In this document: in pieces, positions 24,915 through 35,826 of the stretch
Layout: every line of letters starts with the position of its first letter
Numbering within the stretch: position 1 is the stretch's first letter
Source: Streptomyces panaciradicis
GTDB taxonomy: Bacteria; Actinomycetota; Actinomycetes; Streptomycetales; Streptomycetaceae
Length of the DNA: 64,000 nucleotides
Reading direction: 5' to 3'
Assembly: GCF_023516615.1 (NCBI RefSeq)
Contig: NZ_JAMGBF010000042.1
Coordinates: 33,164-97,163, forward strand
Position numbers and translations under genes: made by a program
The notes under the pieces: generated by a model
Told to the model about the DNA's origin: nothing
The model's database searches: none
The model's input: only the letters and a program-made list of their open reading frames with translations

Positions 24915-26216
24915 ATGTCCCCAGCCGCATCGTTTTCCGGGGAGGCCGAGTTGACCGATCCGTGGGTTGCCCTGGAGCCGGGGGCCGACCTCACCGAGCG
25001 CACACGGATGCTGCGCCGGGCGCACGAGACGTTCACCGAGGCGGGCACCGTGACCCGCCCGGTGCGTTCGGTCGTGGCCGAGTCGTGGCGGCGTTCGGCG
25101 CGGGCCGGCGTGGGGCCCGACGGACTGGCGGACGTGGACCTGATGGACGGCGACCTCGGCGCCTACCGGGCCGAGCATCCGCTGGCGCGGGTGATGCCGC
25201 TGTTCCGGGAGCTGATGGGGACGTTCGCCGCCGACGGCGAGCATCTGCTGGCGGTGTGCGACGCGCACGGCAGGCTGCTGTGGGTCGAGGGCCATCCGAC
25301 GACCCGGCGGCACGCGGGCCGGATGAACTTCGTACCGGGCGCCCGGTGGGCGGAGACCGCGATGGGGACGAACGCGCCGGGGACCGCGGTCGCCGTGGAC
25401 CGGCCGGTGCAGGTGTTCGCGGCCGAGCACTTCATCCGGCGGGTGCAGCCCTGGACCTGCGCGGCGGCCCCGGTGCACGATCCACGGACCGGGCGGGTGC
25501 TCGGCGCCGTGGACATCACCGGTGGCGACGGGCTGGCGCATCCGCACAGCCTGGGCTTCGTGCAGGCCGTGGCCCGGGCCGCCGAGTCGCAGCTGGCACT
25601 GCTCGTGCCGGAGCGGCCCGGCACCGACACGCCCGAGCTGACCGTGCTGGGCCGGGATGAGGCCCAGCTCCGCATCGACGGGCGCCGGATCCGGCTCAGC
25701 CGTCGGCACAGCGAGATCCTCGTGCTGCTGGCGCGACGCCCGGAGGGGCTGACCGGCGACGAGCTGTTGTGCGCGCTGTACGAGGACGAGTCGGTGACGC
25801 CGGTGACGTTGCGTGCCGAACTGGCCCGGCTGCGCAGGGTCCTGGGCCCGGGGCTGCTGGCCTCGCGGCCCTACCGGCTGACGGTGCCGGTGGAGTGCGA
25901 CGTCGCCGTGGTCGAGCGACGGCTGGAGACCGGGGCGGTCACGGCGGCCGCGAGGGCGTACGCGGGACCGCTGCTGCCCGGTTCGCACGCCCCGGCGGTG
26001 GTGCGGCTCAGGCAGCGCCTCGCCGACGGCCTGCGCACGGCGCTGATCGCCCGCCGTGACCCGGACCTCCTCGCGGACTGGGCGCACGCGCCCTGGGGCG
26101 AGGACGACCTCGACGTGTGGCGGGCGCTCGCCGCGGTCCGCCCGACGCCGGCGGTACGGTCGCGGCTGACGGCACTGGAGACGGAACTGGCGGCACCGAC
26201 GGCGCGCCCGCGCTGA
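24915..26216 (+). CDS. GAF-domain transcriptional regulator
   Basis: A regulator of about 433 residues. The AcoR-like N-terminus (VRSVVAESWRRSARAGVGPDG) is followed by a GAF domain of about residues 75-220, containing GARWAETAMGTNAPGTAVAVDRPVQVFAAEHF. The C-terminus is a winged helix (RLSRRHSEILVLLARRPEGLTGDELLCALY). The AAA+ sigma-54 domain of AcoR/AdhR is absent, as is usual in actinobacteria. The ATG at 24915 has GGAG 5 bases away; a TTG at 24951 with GGGGAGG upstream is equally plausible. It almost certainly controls the aldehyde dehydrogenase that follows, sensing the aldehyde or alcohol. Confidence 0.9.
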   Translation: MSPAASFSGEAELTDPWVALEPGADLTERTRMLRRAHETFTEAGTVTRPVRSVVAESWRRSARAGVGPDGLADVDLMDGDLGAYRAEHPLARVMPLFRELMGTFAADGEHLLAVCDAHGRLLWVEGHPTTRRHAGRMNFVPGARWAETAMGTNAPGTAVAVDRPVQVFAAEHFIRRVQPWTCAAAPVHDPRTGRVLGAVDITGGDGLAHPHSLGFVQAVARAAESQLALLVPERPGTDTPELTVLGRDEAQLRIDGRRIRLSRRHSEILVLLARRPEGLTGDELLCALYEDESVTPVTLRAELARLRRVLGPGLLASRPYRLTVPVECDVAVVERRLETGAVTAAARAYAGPLLPGSHAPAVVRLRQRLADGLRTALIARRDPDLLADWAHAPWGEDDLDVWRALAAVRPTPAVRSRLTALETELAAPTARPR

Positions 26217-26233
26217 CCGACGAGCTCCCCGCC

Positions 26234-26272
26234 GCAACCCCGCCCGGCCGACCGGCAACGTGGTTGCAACGT
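26234..26272. promoter_or_regulatory. Helically phased GCAAC repeats upstream of aldehyde dehydrogenase
   Basis: GCAAC occurs at 26234, 26255 and 26266, spacings of 21 and 11 bases. The last two extend to direct GCAACGT repeats, and GCAAC-GTG-GTTGC also makes a perfect inverted repeat at 26255-26267. Phasing on one DNA face suggests a multimeric activator site. The same 11-bp arrangement precedes the DUF779 gene (39152-39167). Confidence 0.55.
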
Positions 26273-26337
26273 CCCCGTCCCTAGCCTCCGCAGGAAAGCT
26301 GCCCAACGGCGGGCAGCGCTTCTGAAGGAGCACCAGC

Positions 26338-27861
<1,524 letters not shown>

Positions 27862-27909
27862 CCCCAGCCGCAGACGCAATCTCGACGACAGCCACAGCCG
27901 TACTCGCAA

Positions 27910-27951
27910 GGCGCCTGACCCGGTCGATCGCCGATCAACGGGTCAGGCGCC
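27910..27951. terminator. Strong bidirectional terminator between aldehyde dehydrogenase and tetR
   Basis: A perfect 13-bp stem (GGCGCCTGACCCG / CGGGTCAGGCGCC) with a 16-base loop separates the convergent genes. Its right arm overlaps the stop codon of the TetR gene at 27943. Confidence 0.88.
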
Positions 27952-28629
27952 CTGCAGTTTCACGGCCACGGCGTCGAGGACCCAGTCCAGGCCGGTCGTG
28001 AAGGTGGTCTCGGCGTCCACGTCCGTGCCGTCGTGCACGGCCCTGCTCAGCGCCGGGAAGCGGCCCGTGGCCAGCATGCGCGTCACGTGGGGGCCAGAGG
28101 CTCGCTGCCATTCGCGTTTCGACAGGCCAGTGGCCCGCTCGGCACGGATGTTCGCGATCTCGCGCCGGATCGCGCCGGTGAAGTAGGCGCCGACGGTCTC
28201 TACGGCGCGCATGACCGTGTCGATATCGGCGAAGCCGTCGAGGGCGGCCAGGGTGGCCTCGGTCACGGCGAGGCCGTTCGGGCCCAGGCTCGGGCGGCCG
28301 CCGAGCAGGTCGGCCAGCCATTCGTGCCGGAGGGCGGCCTGCCTGGTGCGGTGGGCGAGGGTGCTCAGCGCCTCCCGCCAGTCACCGGGCGGTTCCTCGG
28401 GGAGGATTTCGGCCTGGACCTCGTCGACCATGAGGTCGAACAGTTCCTGCTTGGTGGAGATGTAGCCGTAGAGCCGCATCGGTCCGGCGTTGAGCCGGGC
28501 GGCGACCTTGCGCAAGGACACCGCCTCCAGGCCGCCCTCGTCGGCCAGCGCGACGGCGGCGGCGACGATCCGCTCCCGGTCGAGCGGCGCGGGGCGAGCC
28601 GGCGGTTCGGGCCGGTCCCACACAGTCAT
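27943..28629 (-). CDS. TetR-family repressor (TetR_C tetracycline-type)
   Basis: A 228-residue TetR regulator. The N-terminal helix-turn-helix (RIVAAAVALADEGGLEAVSLRKVAARLNAGPMRLYGYISTKQEL) spans about residues 19-62. The C-terminal ligand domain resembles those fused to tetracycline-type TetR. It diverges from an FAD monooxygenase across 57 bases with a perfect palindrome, a classic autoregulated drug-response pair. The ATG at 28627-28629 is used; a GTG two codons upstream is possible. Ligand unknown, probably an aromatic antibiotic or the monooxygenase substrate. Confidence 0.9.
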   Translation of the reverse strand: MTVWDRPEPPARPAPLDRERIVAAAVALADEGGLEAVSLRKVAARLNAGPMRLYGYISTKQELFDLMVDEVQAEILPEEPPGDWREALSTLAHRTRQAALRHEWLADLLGGRPSLGPNGLAVTEATLAALDGFADIDTVMRAVETVGAYFTGAIRREIANIRAERATGLSKREWQRASGPHVTRMLATGRFPALSRAVHDGTDVDAETTFTTGLDWVLDAVAVKLQGA

Positions 28630-28671
28630 GATCACACCGTTCTGTTGCTTGCGGTGCATCGTAAGCGAGAA

Positions 28672-28682
28672 ATACAGTGTAT
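28672..28682. promoter_or_regulatory. Perfect palindrome, likely TetR operator
   Basis: ATACAGTGTAT, a perfect 11-bp inverted repeat between the divergent tetR and monooxygenase genes. It lies 4 bases before the monooxygenase ATG and contains TACAGT (plus) and TACACT (minus), either of which could be a -10 element. Repressor binding would block both promoters. Confidence 0.55.
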
Positions 28683-28686
28683 CGAC

Positions 28687-29844
28687 ATGAGACATCGTAT
28701 TGCCGTAGTCGGAAGTGGCCCCGGAGGCCTCACCTTCGCCCGGGTGCTGCACCGCCACGGCCACCCCGTCACCGTCTTCGAACGCGACGCCTCCCCCGAC
28801 GCCCGCCCACCCGGCGGCACGCTGGACCTGCACGAAGGGCTCGGCCAGCTCGCGATGGACAAGGCGGGGCTGCTCACGGAGTTCCTGGCGCTGTCCCGTC
28901 CCGAAGGGCAGGCCATGCGCATCCTGGACACGGACGGGACGGTCCTGCGCGACTGGCGGCCGCGTCCGGACGAGCGGGCCAACCCCGAGATCGACCGCAG
29001 GCAGCTCCGCGACCTGCTGCTCGGCCCGCTCGACGTGCAGTGGGGGCGGGCCGTGACGCGGGTGACGCCGGGGACCGGGGACGGCGTACTGGTCCATTTC
29101 GCGGACGGGCGGCAGGAGACGTTCGACCTCGTGGTCGGTGCCGACGGCGCCTGGTCGCGGGTCCGGCCGGCGGTCTCACAGGAGACGCCGCGCTACACCG
29201 GCGTCACCGCGATGGAGACCTCCCTGGACGACGTCGACACCCGCCACCCCGATCTCGCCCGGATGGTCGGGGAGGGGTCCATGGCCGTGTACGGCGTGAA
29301 CCGGAACCTCGTCGCCCAGCGCAACAGCGGCGGGCACGTCAAGGTGTACGCCCAGTTCCGCGCACCGCTGGACTGGCACGCCCACCTCGACCTGTCCGAC
29401 GCCGAGGCGGTGCGATCGGGCCTGCTGACCCTGTACGAGGGCTGGGCCCCTGCCGTTCTCGAACTCCTGCGCCAGGGCGCCGCTTTCGCCCACCGCCCCC
29501 TGTACGTCCTGCCGGTCTCCCACACCTGGCCCCACGTCCCGGGCGTGACGCTCCTGGGCGACGCCGCGCATCTGATGCCCCCGCTGGGCGCGGGCGCGAA
29601 CCTCGCGATGCTGGAGGGCGCCGAACTCGCCGAGGCCATCGCGGCGGACTCCGGGGCCGCCGGCCTCACCAAGGCCGTCGCCACCGGCCCGGCAGATCTG
29701 GACGCGGCCGTCCGCGCCTTCGAGGAACGGATGTGGGCCCGGGCCGAGAAGTGGGCGAAGATCACGACGGCCGGCCTGGAACGCCTGGTGAGCCCCGACC
29801 CCGCCGAAGCCCTCGCCGTCTTCGAGGAGGTCCAGCCCTCCTGA
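28687..29844 (+). CDS. FAD-dependent monooxygenase (TetX-like)
   Basis: A 385-residue flavin monooxygenase of the PHBH/TetX class. The dinucleotide motif VVGSGPGGLTFARVL is at residues 7-21. DG-motif VVGADGAWSRVR is near residue 155 and GDAAHLMPPLGAGANLAMLEG near 295 binds the FAD ribityl chain. The ATG at 28687 has almost no leader, so translation may be leaderless. Such enzymes hydroxylate aromatic compounds or inactivate tetracyclines. Divergence from a TetR gene supports induction by its own substrate. Confidence 0.9.
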   Translation: MRHRIAVVGSGPGGLTFARVLHRHGHPVTVFERDASPDARPPGGTLDLHEGLGQLAMDKAGLLTEFLALSRPEGQAMRILDTDGTVLRDWRPRPDERANPEIDRRQLRDLLLGPLDVQWGRAVTRVTPGTGDGVLVHFADGRQETFDLVVGADGAWSRVRPAVSQETPRYTGVTAMETSLDDVDTRHPDLARMVGEGSMAVYGVNRNLVAQRNSGGHVKVYAQFRAPLDWHAHLDLSDAEAVRSGLLTLYEGWAPAVLELLRQGAAFAHRPLYVLPVSHTWPHVPGVTLLGDAAHLMPPLGAGANLAMLEGAELAEAIAADSGAAGLTKAVATGPADLDAAVRAFEERMWARAEKWAKITTAGLERLVSPDPAEALAVFEEVQPS

Positions 29845-29879
29845 CCCACCGGGACGACCTCTCCCCGGAGGTTCCCCTC

Positions 29880-31098
29880 ATGGCGGCTCTGCCCGGCCGC
29901 GTCCTGTTCGGCGCCGCGTACTACCACGAGTACCGACCCGCCCATGGCACCGCACGGCCCGCCGAACGCCTGAAGGCCGACCTCGACCTGATGGCCGAGG
30001 CTCGCTTCAGCGTGATCAGGGTGGGCGAGTCGGTCTGGTCGACCTGGGAGCCGGAGAACGGACGGTTCGAACTCGATTGACTGGAGCCGGTGTTGGACGG
30101 CGCGCACGAGCGCGGCATCTCCGTCGTCCTCGGCACGCCGACGTACGCCGTCCCGCCGTGGCTGGCGCGCCAGTACCCCGAGATCACCGGTGAACGGCGC
30201 ACCGGCGAGCGCATCGGCTGGGGCGCCCGGCAGGAAGTGGACTTCACCCACCCCGCGTTCCGCTTCCACGCCGAGCGCGTCGTCCGCGCGATCGTCGCCC
30301 GGTACGCGGACCATCCGGCGGTCATCGGCTTCCAGGTGGACAACGAACCCGGCCCGGAACTCCTGCACAACCACGGCGTCTTCCAGCGCTTCGTGGACCA
30401 TCTGCGGCACAAGTACGGCGACGTGGAGACCCTGAACCGCGAGTGGGGCCGGGTCTCGCACCGGCTACGCCGACCACGAGGCACGGGCGCGCACCGAACC
30501 GGCGCCCGGACGTCTGACGGAGGCAGCGGGGGTGTCGTACGACGAGTTCAGCGATCTGGTGCGGGACATACCCGTCCGTGCCGTCCCCGGCGGGGAGTTG
30601 CGGCTGCCGGAGACGGCCGTGGCCACCTACTGGGCCGACGGCCTCACCGTGACCGATGCCGAGGTGCTGGTGACGTACGACCATCCGCACTTCGGCCGCT
30701 GGCCCGCCGTCACCACGCGCCGCCACGGCCAGGGCCGCGTCACCCACGTCGGCACCGTGCCCGGGCGTGATCTGGCCCGGGCGCTGGCCGCCTGGCTGGC
30801 GCCGCGGGCGCGCTCTCCGTGGCAGGACCTTCCGGAGTCCGTCACCGCGACGACCGGCACGGCCGTCGACGGGCGCCGCGTGCACGTGGTTCACAACTGG
30901 AGCTGGGAGCCTGCCACGGTTCAGGCCCCGTCGGAGCTGTCCGACGTGCTGGACGGCAGCCGCCTCACCTCGGGCGCCACGGTACGGCTCGGCCCGTGGG
31001 ACGTGCGGGTCCTCGTCGGGGAGAGCGAGAGGGGCGCGAGCGTCGACGGCCCCGGGGGCACCGGTTCCGGGCCGCCCGGAACACCGGGCTCTGTCTGA
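29880..31098 (+). pseudogene. GH42 beta-galactosidase pseudogene (nonsense plus internal deletion)
   Basis: Three collinear pieces of a glycoside hydrolase family 42 enzyme remain. Piece 1 runs from ATG 29880 (RBS GGAGG) through VLFGAAYYHEYRP to FELD, then TGA at 30078-30080 exactly where GH42 proteins have Trp in DWLEPVLD. Piece 2, in the same frame, continues LEPVLDGAHERGI to VDNEPGPELLHNHG and LNREWG near 30450; the Glu of VDNEPG is the acid/base. Piece 3 (about 30462-31098) is one base out of frame and begins TGYADHEARA..., then GRLTEAAGVSYDEFSDL, the C-terminal domain. About 300 residues, including the nucleophile Glu, are missing. Dead gene. Confidence 0.9.
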
Positions 31099-31202
31099 CC
31101 GGCGCGCCCCCAGCGCCGCGCCCGGGGACTGTGCCCTCCCGCGCTGGGTAGGCACTCGTCGACCGGCCCGGCACAGGGCCGACCCACCGGGCAGGGAGGC
31201 TC

Positions 31203-31673
31203 ATGTACGCCGACAAGGGACGGCCTTCGCCGCACGCTCTCACCGGCGCCGGCGTCGTGGTGACCGATCCGGCCGGCCGGCTCCTGCTGGGCTGGTCGAC
31301 CCGCGGGGTGTGGGAGCTGCCCGGCGGCAAGAACGAGCCGGGCGAGGACTTCCGCGACACGGCCGTGCGGGAGCTTCAGGAGGAGACCGGGCTGAAGGCC
31401 GACCGCGACGGGGTGCGGCTGCCGGCCCTGCTGATGGACCGCGCGCACGGGATGCCCCGCCTCACGGCCGCCGTCCACGTCACGGCGTACCAGGGCGAAC
31501 CGTCCGTCACCGAGCCGCACCTGGTCCATCGCTGGGAGTGGCACGACGTCGACCGCCTGCCGGCCCTCGCCGAACCCCTGTTCACGCCGAGCGCGCACGT
31601 CATCGATGTCTTCCGGCCCGGCGTCCTGCGGGACCTGCCACCCGTTCACCGCTACCCGCTGTCCTTCGGCTGA
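31203..31673 (+). CDS. NUDIX hydrolase
   Basis: A 156-residue NUDIX protein. The NUDIX box is GGKNEPGEDFRDTAVRELQEETGL (about residues 42-65), close to the G-x5-E-x7-REUxEExGU consensus and with the catalytic REx2EE intact. The start MYADKGRPSPHALTGAGVVV is the usual first strand. It hydrolyses nucleoside diphosphates linked to another moiety; the substrate cannot be assigned. Not overlapping the degenerate gene upstream. Confidence 0.88.
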   Translation: MYADKGRPSPHALTGAGVVVTDPAGRLLLGWSTRGVWELPGGKNEPGEDFRDTAVRELQEETGLKADRDGVRLPALLMDRAHGMPRLTAAVHVTAYQGEPSVTEPHLVHRWEWHDVDRLPALAEPLFTPSAHVIDVFRPGVLRDLPPVHRYPLSFG

Positions 31674-31697
31674 CGGGAGCGTGCCGGGGGCCGGTGC

Positions 31698-32186
31698 TCA
31701 GTCCTCGGCCGCCTGCTGGGTCCAGGTCCAGGCGTACTGCAGCCAGTCCGCCATGGTCACGGCGCCGAGTCCCGCGCAGACCAGCCGGGTGGCGCGGGGC
31801 ACGACGGTGTATCCGCACACCAGCACGCCGGCCGCCCAGACGGACGTGCAGAACGGACAGGTCACCAGATCGCCGACGGCGCGGTGCACGCCGTGCCCCC
31901 GCGGCTCGTCCATGACCTCCGGGCCCTCGCCCTCGCCGCTGCGGCGGGCGAACGGCGCCCGGACGAAGCTCGTGATCTCGTCCTTGGTCAGCAGCCTGGA
32001 CGCCTTGTACGTCGCCGCGCCCTCGAGGGCGACGTCCCAGGGCGGGACCTCACTGGGCGGCCGGATCCCCCGCCGCCGTACGAACGCGGCGAAGGCGGTG
32101 ACACCGGCCGTGAAGGCGGCGGCGAGGGTGGCGTACCCCGCGAGAGGGGCGCCCCCGTGGTCGTACTGCGCGGTCTGCCCGCTCAT
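31698..32186 (-). CDS. DUF1360 membrane protein
   Basis: A 162-residue protein matching my recall of the DUF1360 family. It has an N-terminal membrane helix (YATLAAAFTAGVTAFAAFV), the conserved core YKASRLLTKDEITSFVRAPF, and the CPFCTSVWAAG motif near residue 118 followed by one or two helices. Bacillus CotO-like and actinobacterial DUF1360 proteins have no settled function. The paired cysteines in CPFC could be redox active. Convergent with the NUDIX gene. Confidence 0.8.
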   Translation of the reverse strand: MSGQTAQYDHGGAPLAGYATLAAAFTAGVTAFAAFVRRRGIRPPSEVPPWDVALEGAATYKASRLLTKDEITSFVRAPFARRSGEGEGPEVMDEPRGHGVHRAVGDLVTCPFCTSVWAAGVLVCGYTVVPRATRLVCAGLGAVTMADWLQYAWTWTQQAAED

Positions 32187-32372
32187 GGAACCTCCCTGGA
32201 CCGCCCGTACTCCCTGCCTCGGGCGCGCCCCGGGTTCCCCGGGCGGTGCAGGTCACACGCGGGGAAGGGAAACGGGCTTCGCCGCCCTCCACCGCGACGC
32301 CTACGGCCGGTCGCCGCACAGCACCCTGCGCGACTCCTGACCGCCCGCGGGCGCCGCTGTCGTGGTGTCGCC

Positions 32373-35300
32373 TCAGCCGATCTCGACCAGCAGGTCGCCG
32401 CCCTCCACCTGCTGGATCCGGTTGATCGCCAGCCGGTTCACGCGGCCCGCCCGGGACGCGGTGATCGCGGCCTCCATCTTCATCGCCTCGATCGTGGCCA
32501 CGGTCGCCCCGGCGTCGACCTCGTCGCCCTCGGCGACCGCGAGCGTGACCACACCGGCGAACGGCGCCGCCACGTGGCCGGGGTTGGACCGGTCGGCCTT
32601 CTCGGTGACCGGCGCGTCGGAGGCGGCCGCCTTGTCGCGGACCTGGATGGGCCGCAGCTGGCCGTTCAGCGTGGACATCACGGTGCGCATGCCGCGCTCG
32701 TCGGCCTCGCCGACGGCCTCCAGCTCGATGAGCAGCCGGACGCCGGGTTCGAGGTCGACGGCGTACTCCTTGCCCGGGCGCAGACCGTAGAAGAAGTCCT
32801 TGCTGTCCAGGACGCTGGTGTCGCCGTAGGTCTGGCGGTGGCTGTCGAACTCGCGCGTCGGGCCGGGGAAGAGCAGCCGGTTGAGGGTCGCGCGGGGCTC
32901 CTTGGCCAGGCCCTCGCGGTCCTCCGGCGTCAGCTCCTGGACCGGCCGGGGCTCCGCACGGCCCTCCAGCGCCCGGCTGCGGAAGGGCTCCGGCCAGCCG
33001 CCGGGCGGGGTGCCCAGCTCGCCGCGCAGGAAGCCAATCACCGAGTCGGGGATGTCGAACCTGTTCGGCGTCGCCTCGAAGTCCTCGGGGGTGACGTCGG
33101 CGCCGACGAGGTGCAGGGCGAGGTCGCCGACCACCTTGGACGACGGGGTGACCTTGACCAGCCGGCCGAGCATCCGGTCGGCGGCCGCGTACATCGACTC
33201 GATCTCCTCGAAGCGGTCGCCGAGGCCGAGCGCGACGGCCTGGGTGCGCAGGTTGGAGAGCTGCCCGCCGGGGATCTCGTGGTGGTAGACGCGGCCGGTC
33301 GGCGAGGCGAGGCCCGCCTCGAAGGGGGCGTAGATCTTGCGGACGCTCTCCCAGTACGGCTCCAGGTCGCCGACGGCCTGGAGGTCGAGCCCGGTGGGCC
33401 GCTCGGAGTGGTCGGTGGCGGCGACGATCGCCGACAGCGACGGCTGGGAGGTGGTGCCCGCCATGGAGGCGACCGCGCCGTCCACCGCGTCCGCGCCGGC
33501 CTGGATCGCGGCCAGGTAGGTGGCGAGCTGGCCGCCCGCCGTGTCGTGGGTGTGCAGGTGGACCGGCAGGTCGAACTCGCGGCGCAGCGCCGAGACCAGC
33601 TTCGCGGCGGCGGGGGCGCGCAGCAGTCCGGCCATGTCCTTGATCGCCAGGACGTGCGCGCCGGCCGCGACGATCTGCTCCGCCAGCCGCAGGTAGTAGT
33701 CCAGCGTGTACAGGCGCTCGCCGGGGTCGGACAGGTCCGAGGTGTAGCAGAGGGCGACCTCGGCGACCGCGGTGCCCGTCTCGCGCACGGCGTCGATGGC
33801 GGGGCGCATCTGGCCGACGTCGTTGAGGGCGTCGAAGATGCGGAAGATGTCGATGCCGGTGGCGGCGGCCTCGTGCACGAAGGCGTCGGTGACCTCCGTC
33901 GGGTACGGGGTGTAGCCGACCGTGTTGCGGCCGCGCAGCAGCATCTGCAGGCAGAGGTTGGGGACGGCCTCGCGCAGGGCGGCCAGCCGCTCCCAGGGGT
34001 CCTCGGCGAGGAAGCGCAGGGCGACGTCGTACGTCGCTCCGCCCCAGCACTCCAGGGAGAGCAGCTCGGGCAGCGTGCGGGCCACCACCGGAGCGACGGC
34101 CAGCAGGTCCTTGGTGCGCACCCGGGTGGCGAGCAGCGACTGGTGGGCGTCGCGGAAGGTGGTGTCGGTGATGCCGATGGTCGGGGACGCGCGCAGGGCG
34201 CGGGCGAAGCCCTCGGGGCCGAGCTCGACGAGCCGTTGGCGGGAGCCCGCCGGGGGCTCACCGGCCGGCAGCGGGGGCAGCTTGGTGTCCGGGTCGATCA
34301 GCTCGGGCCGATCGCCGTGCGGCTTGTTGACCGTGACGTCGGCGAGGTAGGTGAGCAGTTTGGTGCCGCGGTCGGCCGAGGAGCGGGCGGTCAGCAGGTG
34401 CGGGCGCTCCTCGATGAACGACGTCGTCACCCGCCCGGCCTGGAAGTCCGGGTCGTCCAGCACCGCTTGCAGGAAGGGGATGTTGGTGGCGACGCCGCGG
34501 ATGCGGAACTCGGCGACGGCGCGCCGGGACCGGCCGATCGCGGCCTTGAAGTCCCGTCCGCGGCAGGTGAGTTTGACCAGCATCGAGTCGAAGTGCGCGC
34601 TGATCTCCGTACCGGCGTGGGTGGTTCCGCCGTCGAGGCGGATGCCGGAGCCGCCGGGCGAGCGGTAGGCGCTGATGCGGCCGGTGTCGGGGCGGAAGCC
34701 GTTGGCGGGGTCCTCGGTGGTGATACGGCACTGCAGGGCCGCGCCGTGCAGCTTGACCGTCTCCTGGGACAGGCCCAGGTCGGCGAGGGTCTGGCCGGAG
34801 GCGATGCGCAGCTGGGCCTGGACGAGGTCGACGTCGGTGACCTCCTCGGTGACCGTGTGCTCGACCTGGATGCGCGGGTTCATCTCGATGAAGACGTGGT
34901 TGCCGTCGCGGTCGAGGAGGAACTCGACCGTGCCCGCGTTGCGGTAGCCGATCTCGCGCGCGAAGCGGACCGCGTCGGCGCAGATCCGGTCCCGCAGCTC
35001 CGGGTCGAGGTTGGGCGCGGGCGCCATCTCGATGACCTTCTGGTGGCGGCGCTGGAGGGAGCAGTCGCGCTCGAAGAGGTGGATGACGTCGCCCGTGCCG
35101 TCGGCGAGGATCTGCACCTCGATGTGGCGGGGGTCGACGACGGCCTTCTCCAGGAAGACGGTCGGGTCGCCGAAGGCGGAGGCGGCCTCGCGGGACGCGG
35201 CCTCGATGGACTCGCGCAGCGCGGCCGGGTCCTCGACGCGGCGCATGCCGCGCCCGCCGCCGCCCGCGACCGCCTTCACGAACACCGGGAAGCCGATCTC

Positions 35301-35747
35301 CTCGGCGGCGCGCACGAGTTCGTCGACGTCGGTGGAGGGCTGGGAGGAGCCGAGCACCGGCACGCCGGCCGCGCGGGCTGCGGCGACGGCGCGGGCCTTG
35401 TTGCCGGTGAGCTCCAGCGTCTGCGCGCTCGGCCCGACGAAGGTGATGCCGGCCTCCTCGCAGGCCTTGGCCAGCTCGGGGTTCTCCGACAGGAAGCCGT
35501 AGCCCGGGTAGACGGCGTCCGCGCCGGCCCGGCGGGCGGCGCGGACGATCTCCTCGACCGACAGGTAGGCCCGCACGGGGTGGCCGGGCTGGCCGATCTC
35601 GTAGGCCTCGTCGGCCTTGAGCCGGTGCAACGAGTTGCGGTCCTCGTGCGGGAAGACGGCGACCGTCCGCGCGCCCAGCTCATAGCCGGCGCGGAACGCC
35701 CTGATCGCGATCTCACCACGGTTGGCGACCAGCACCTTGCGGAACAT
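32373..35747 (-). CDS. pyc: Pyruvate carboxylase
   Basis: A 1124-residue single-chain pyruvate carboxylase that makes oxaloacetate to refill the TCA cycle. The biotin carboxylase domain (residues 1 to about 450) opens VLVANRGEIAIRAFRAGYELG, with GGGGRGMR and EMNPRIQVEHTVTEEVT. The carboxyltransferase domain (about 500-800) has TTFRDAHQSLLATRVRT and AIKDMAG. The biotin carrier is C-terminal with Lys1090 in EAMKMEA. The ATG at 35745-35747 follows AAGGGAG. Full-length and apparently intact; monocistronic. Confidence 0.97.
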   Translation of the reverse strand: MFRKVLVANRGEIAIRAFRAGYELGARTVAVFPHEDRNSLHRLKADEAYEIGQPGHPVRAYLSVEEIVRAARRAGADAVYPGYGFLSENPELAKACEEAGITFVGPSAQTLELTGNKARAVAAARAAGVPVLGSSQPSTDVDELVRAAEEIGFPVFVKAVAGGGGRGMRRVEDPAALRESIEAASREAASAFGDPTVFLEKAVVDPRHIEVQILADGTGDVIHLFERDCSLQRRHQKVIEMAPAPNLDPELRDRICADAVRFAREIGYRNAGTVEFLLDRDGNHVFIEMNPRIQVEHTVTEEVTDVDLVQAQLRIASGQTLADLGLSQETVKLHGAALQCRITTEDPANGFRPDTGRISAYRSPGGSGIRLDGGTTHAGTEISAHFDSMLVKLTCRGRDFKAAIGRSRRAVAEFRIRGVATNIPFLQAVLDDPDFQAGRVTTSFIEERPHLLTARSSADRGTKLLTYLADVTVNKPHGDRPELIDPDTKLPPLPAGEPPAGSRQRLVELGPEGFARALRASPTIGITDTTFRDAHQSLLATRVRTKDLLAVAPVVARTLPELLSLECWGGATYDVALRFLAEDPWERLAALREAVPNLCLQMLLRGRNTVGYTPYPTEVTDAFVHEAAATGIDIFRIFDALNDVGQMRPAIDAVRETGTAVAEVALCYTSDLSDPGERLYTLDYYLRLAEQIVAAGAHVLAIKDMAGLLRAPAAAKLVSALRREFDLPVHLHTHDTAGGQLATYLAAIQAGADAVDGAVASMAGTTSQPSLSAIVAATDHSERPTGLDLQAVGDLEPYWESVRKIYAPFEAGLASPTGRVYHHEIPGGQLSNLRTQAVALGLGDRFEEIESMYAAADRMLGRLVKVTPSSKVVGDLALHLVGADVTPEDFEATPNRFDIPDSVIGFLRGELGTPPGGWPEPFRSRALEGRAEPRPVQELTPEDREGLAKEPRATLNRLLFPGPTREFDSHRQTYGDTSVLDSKDFFYGLRPGKEYAVDLEPGVRLLIELEAVGEADERGMRTVMSTLNGQLRPIQVRDKAAASDAPVTEKADRSNPGHVAAPFAGVVTLAVAEGDEVDAGATVATIEAMKMEAAITASRAGRVNRLAINRIQQVEGGDLLVEIG

Positions 35748-35826
35748 CACCGCTCCCTTCAGCCTGCCGACGAACGTCCCCCATGGTGTCGGTGCCATGC
35801 GCCCGTGGCCATGTGACCCGGGCCAC

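Noticed and set aside
32250..32340. Possible remnant of an AraC-type regulator C-terminus (FAALHRDAYGRSPHSTLRDS)
   Set aside because: Only about 25 residues resemble the AraC helix, no start or upstream part exists. Too short to call.
31884..35816. Plus-strand open frame of 1310 codons opposite pyruvate carboxylase
   Set aside because: It mirrors a full-length, motif-complete pyruvate carboxylase; very GC-rich DNA leaves long antisense frames open. The translation is low complexity and matches no family.
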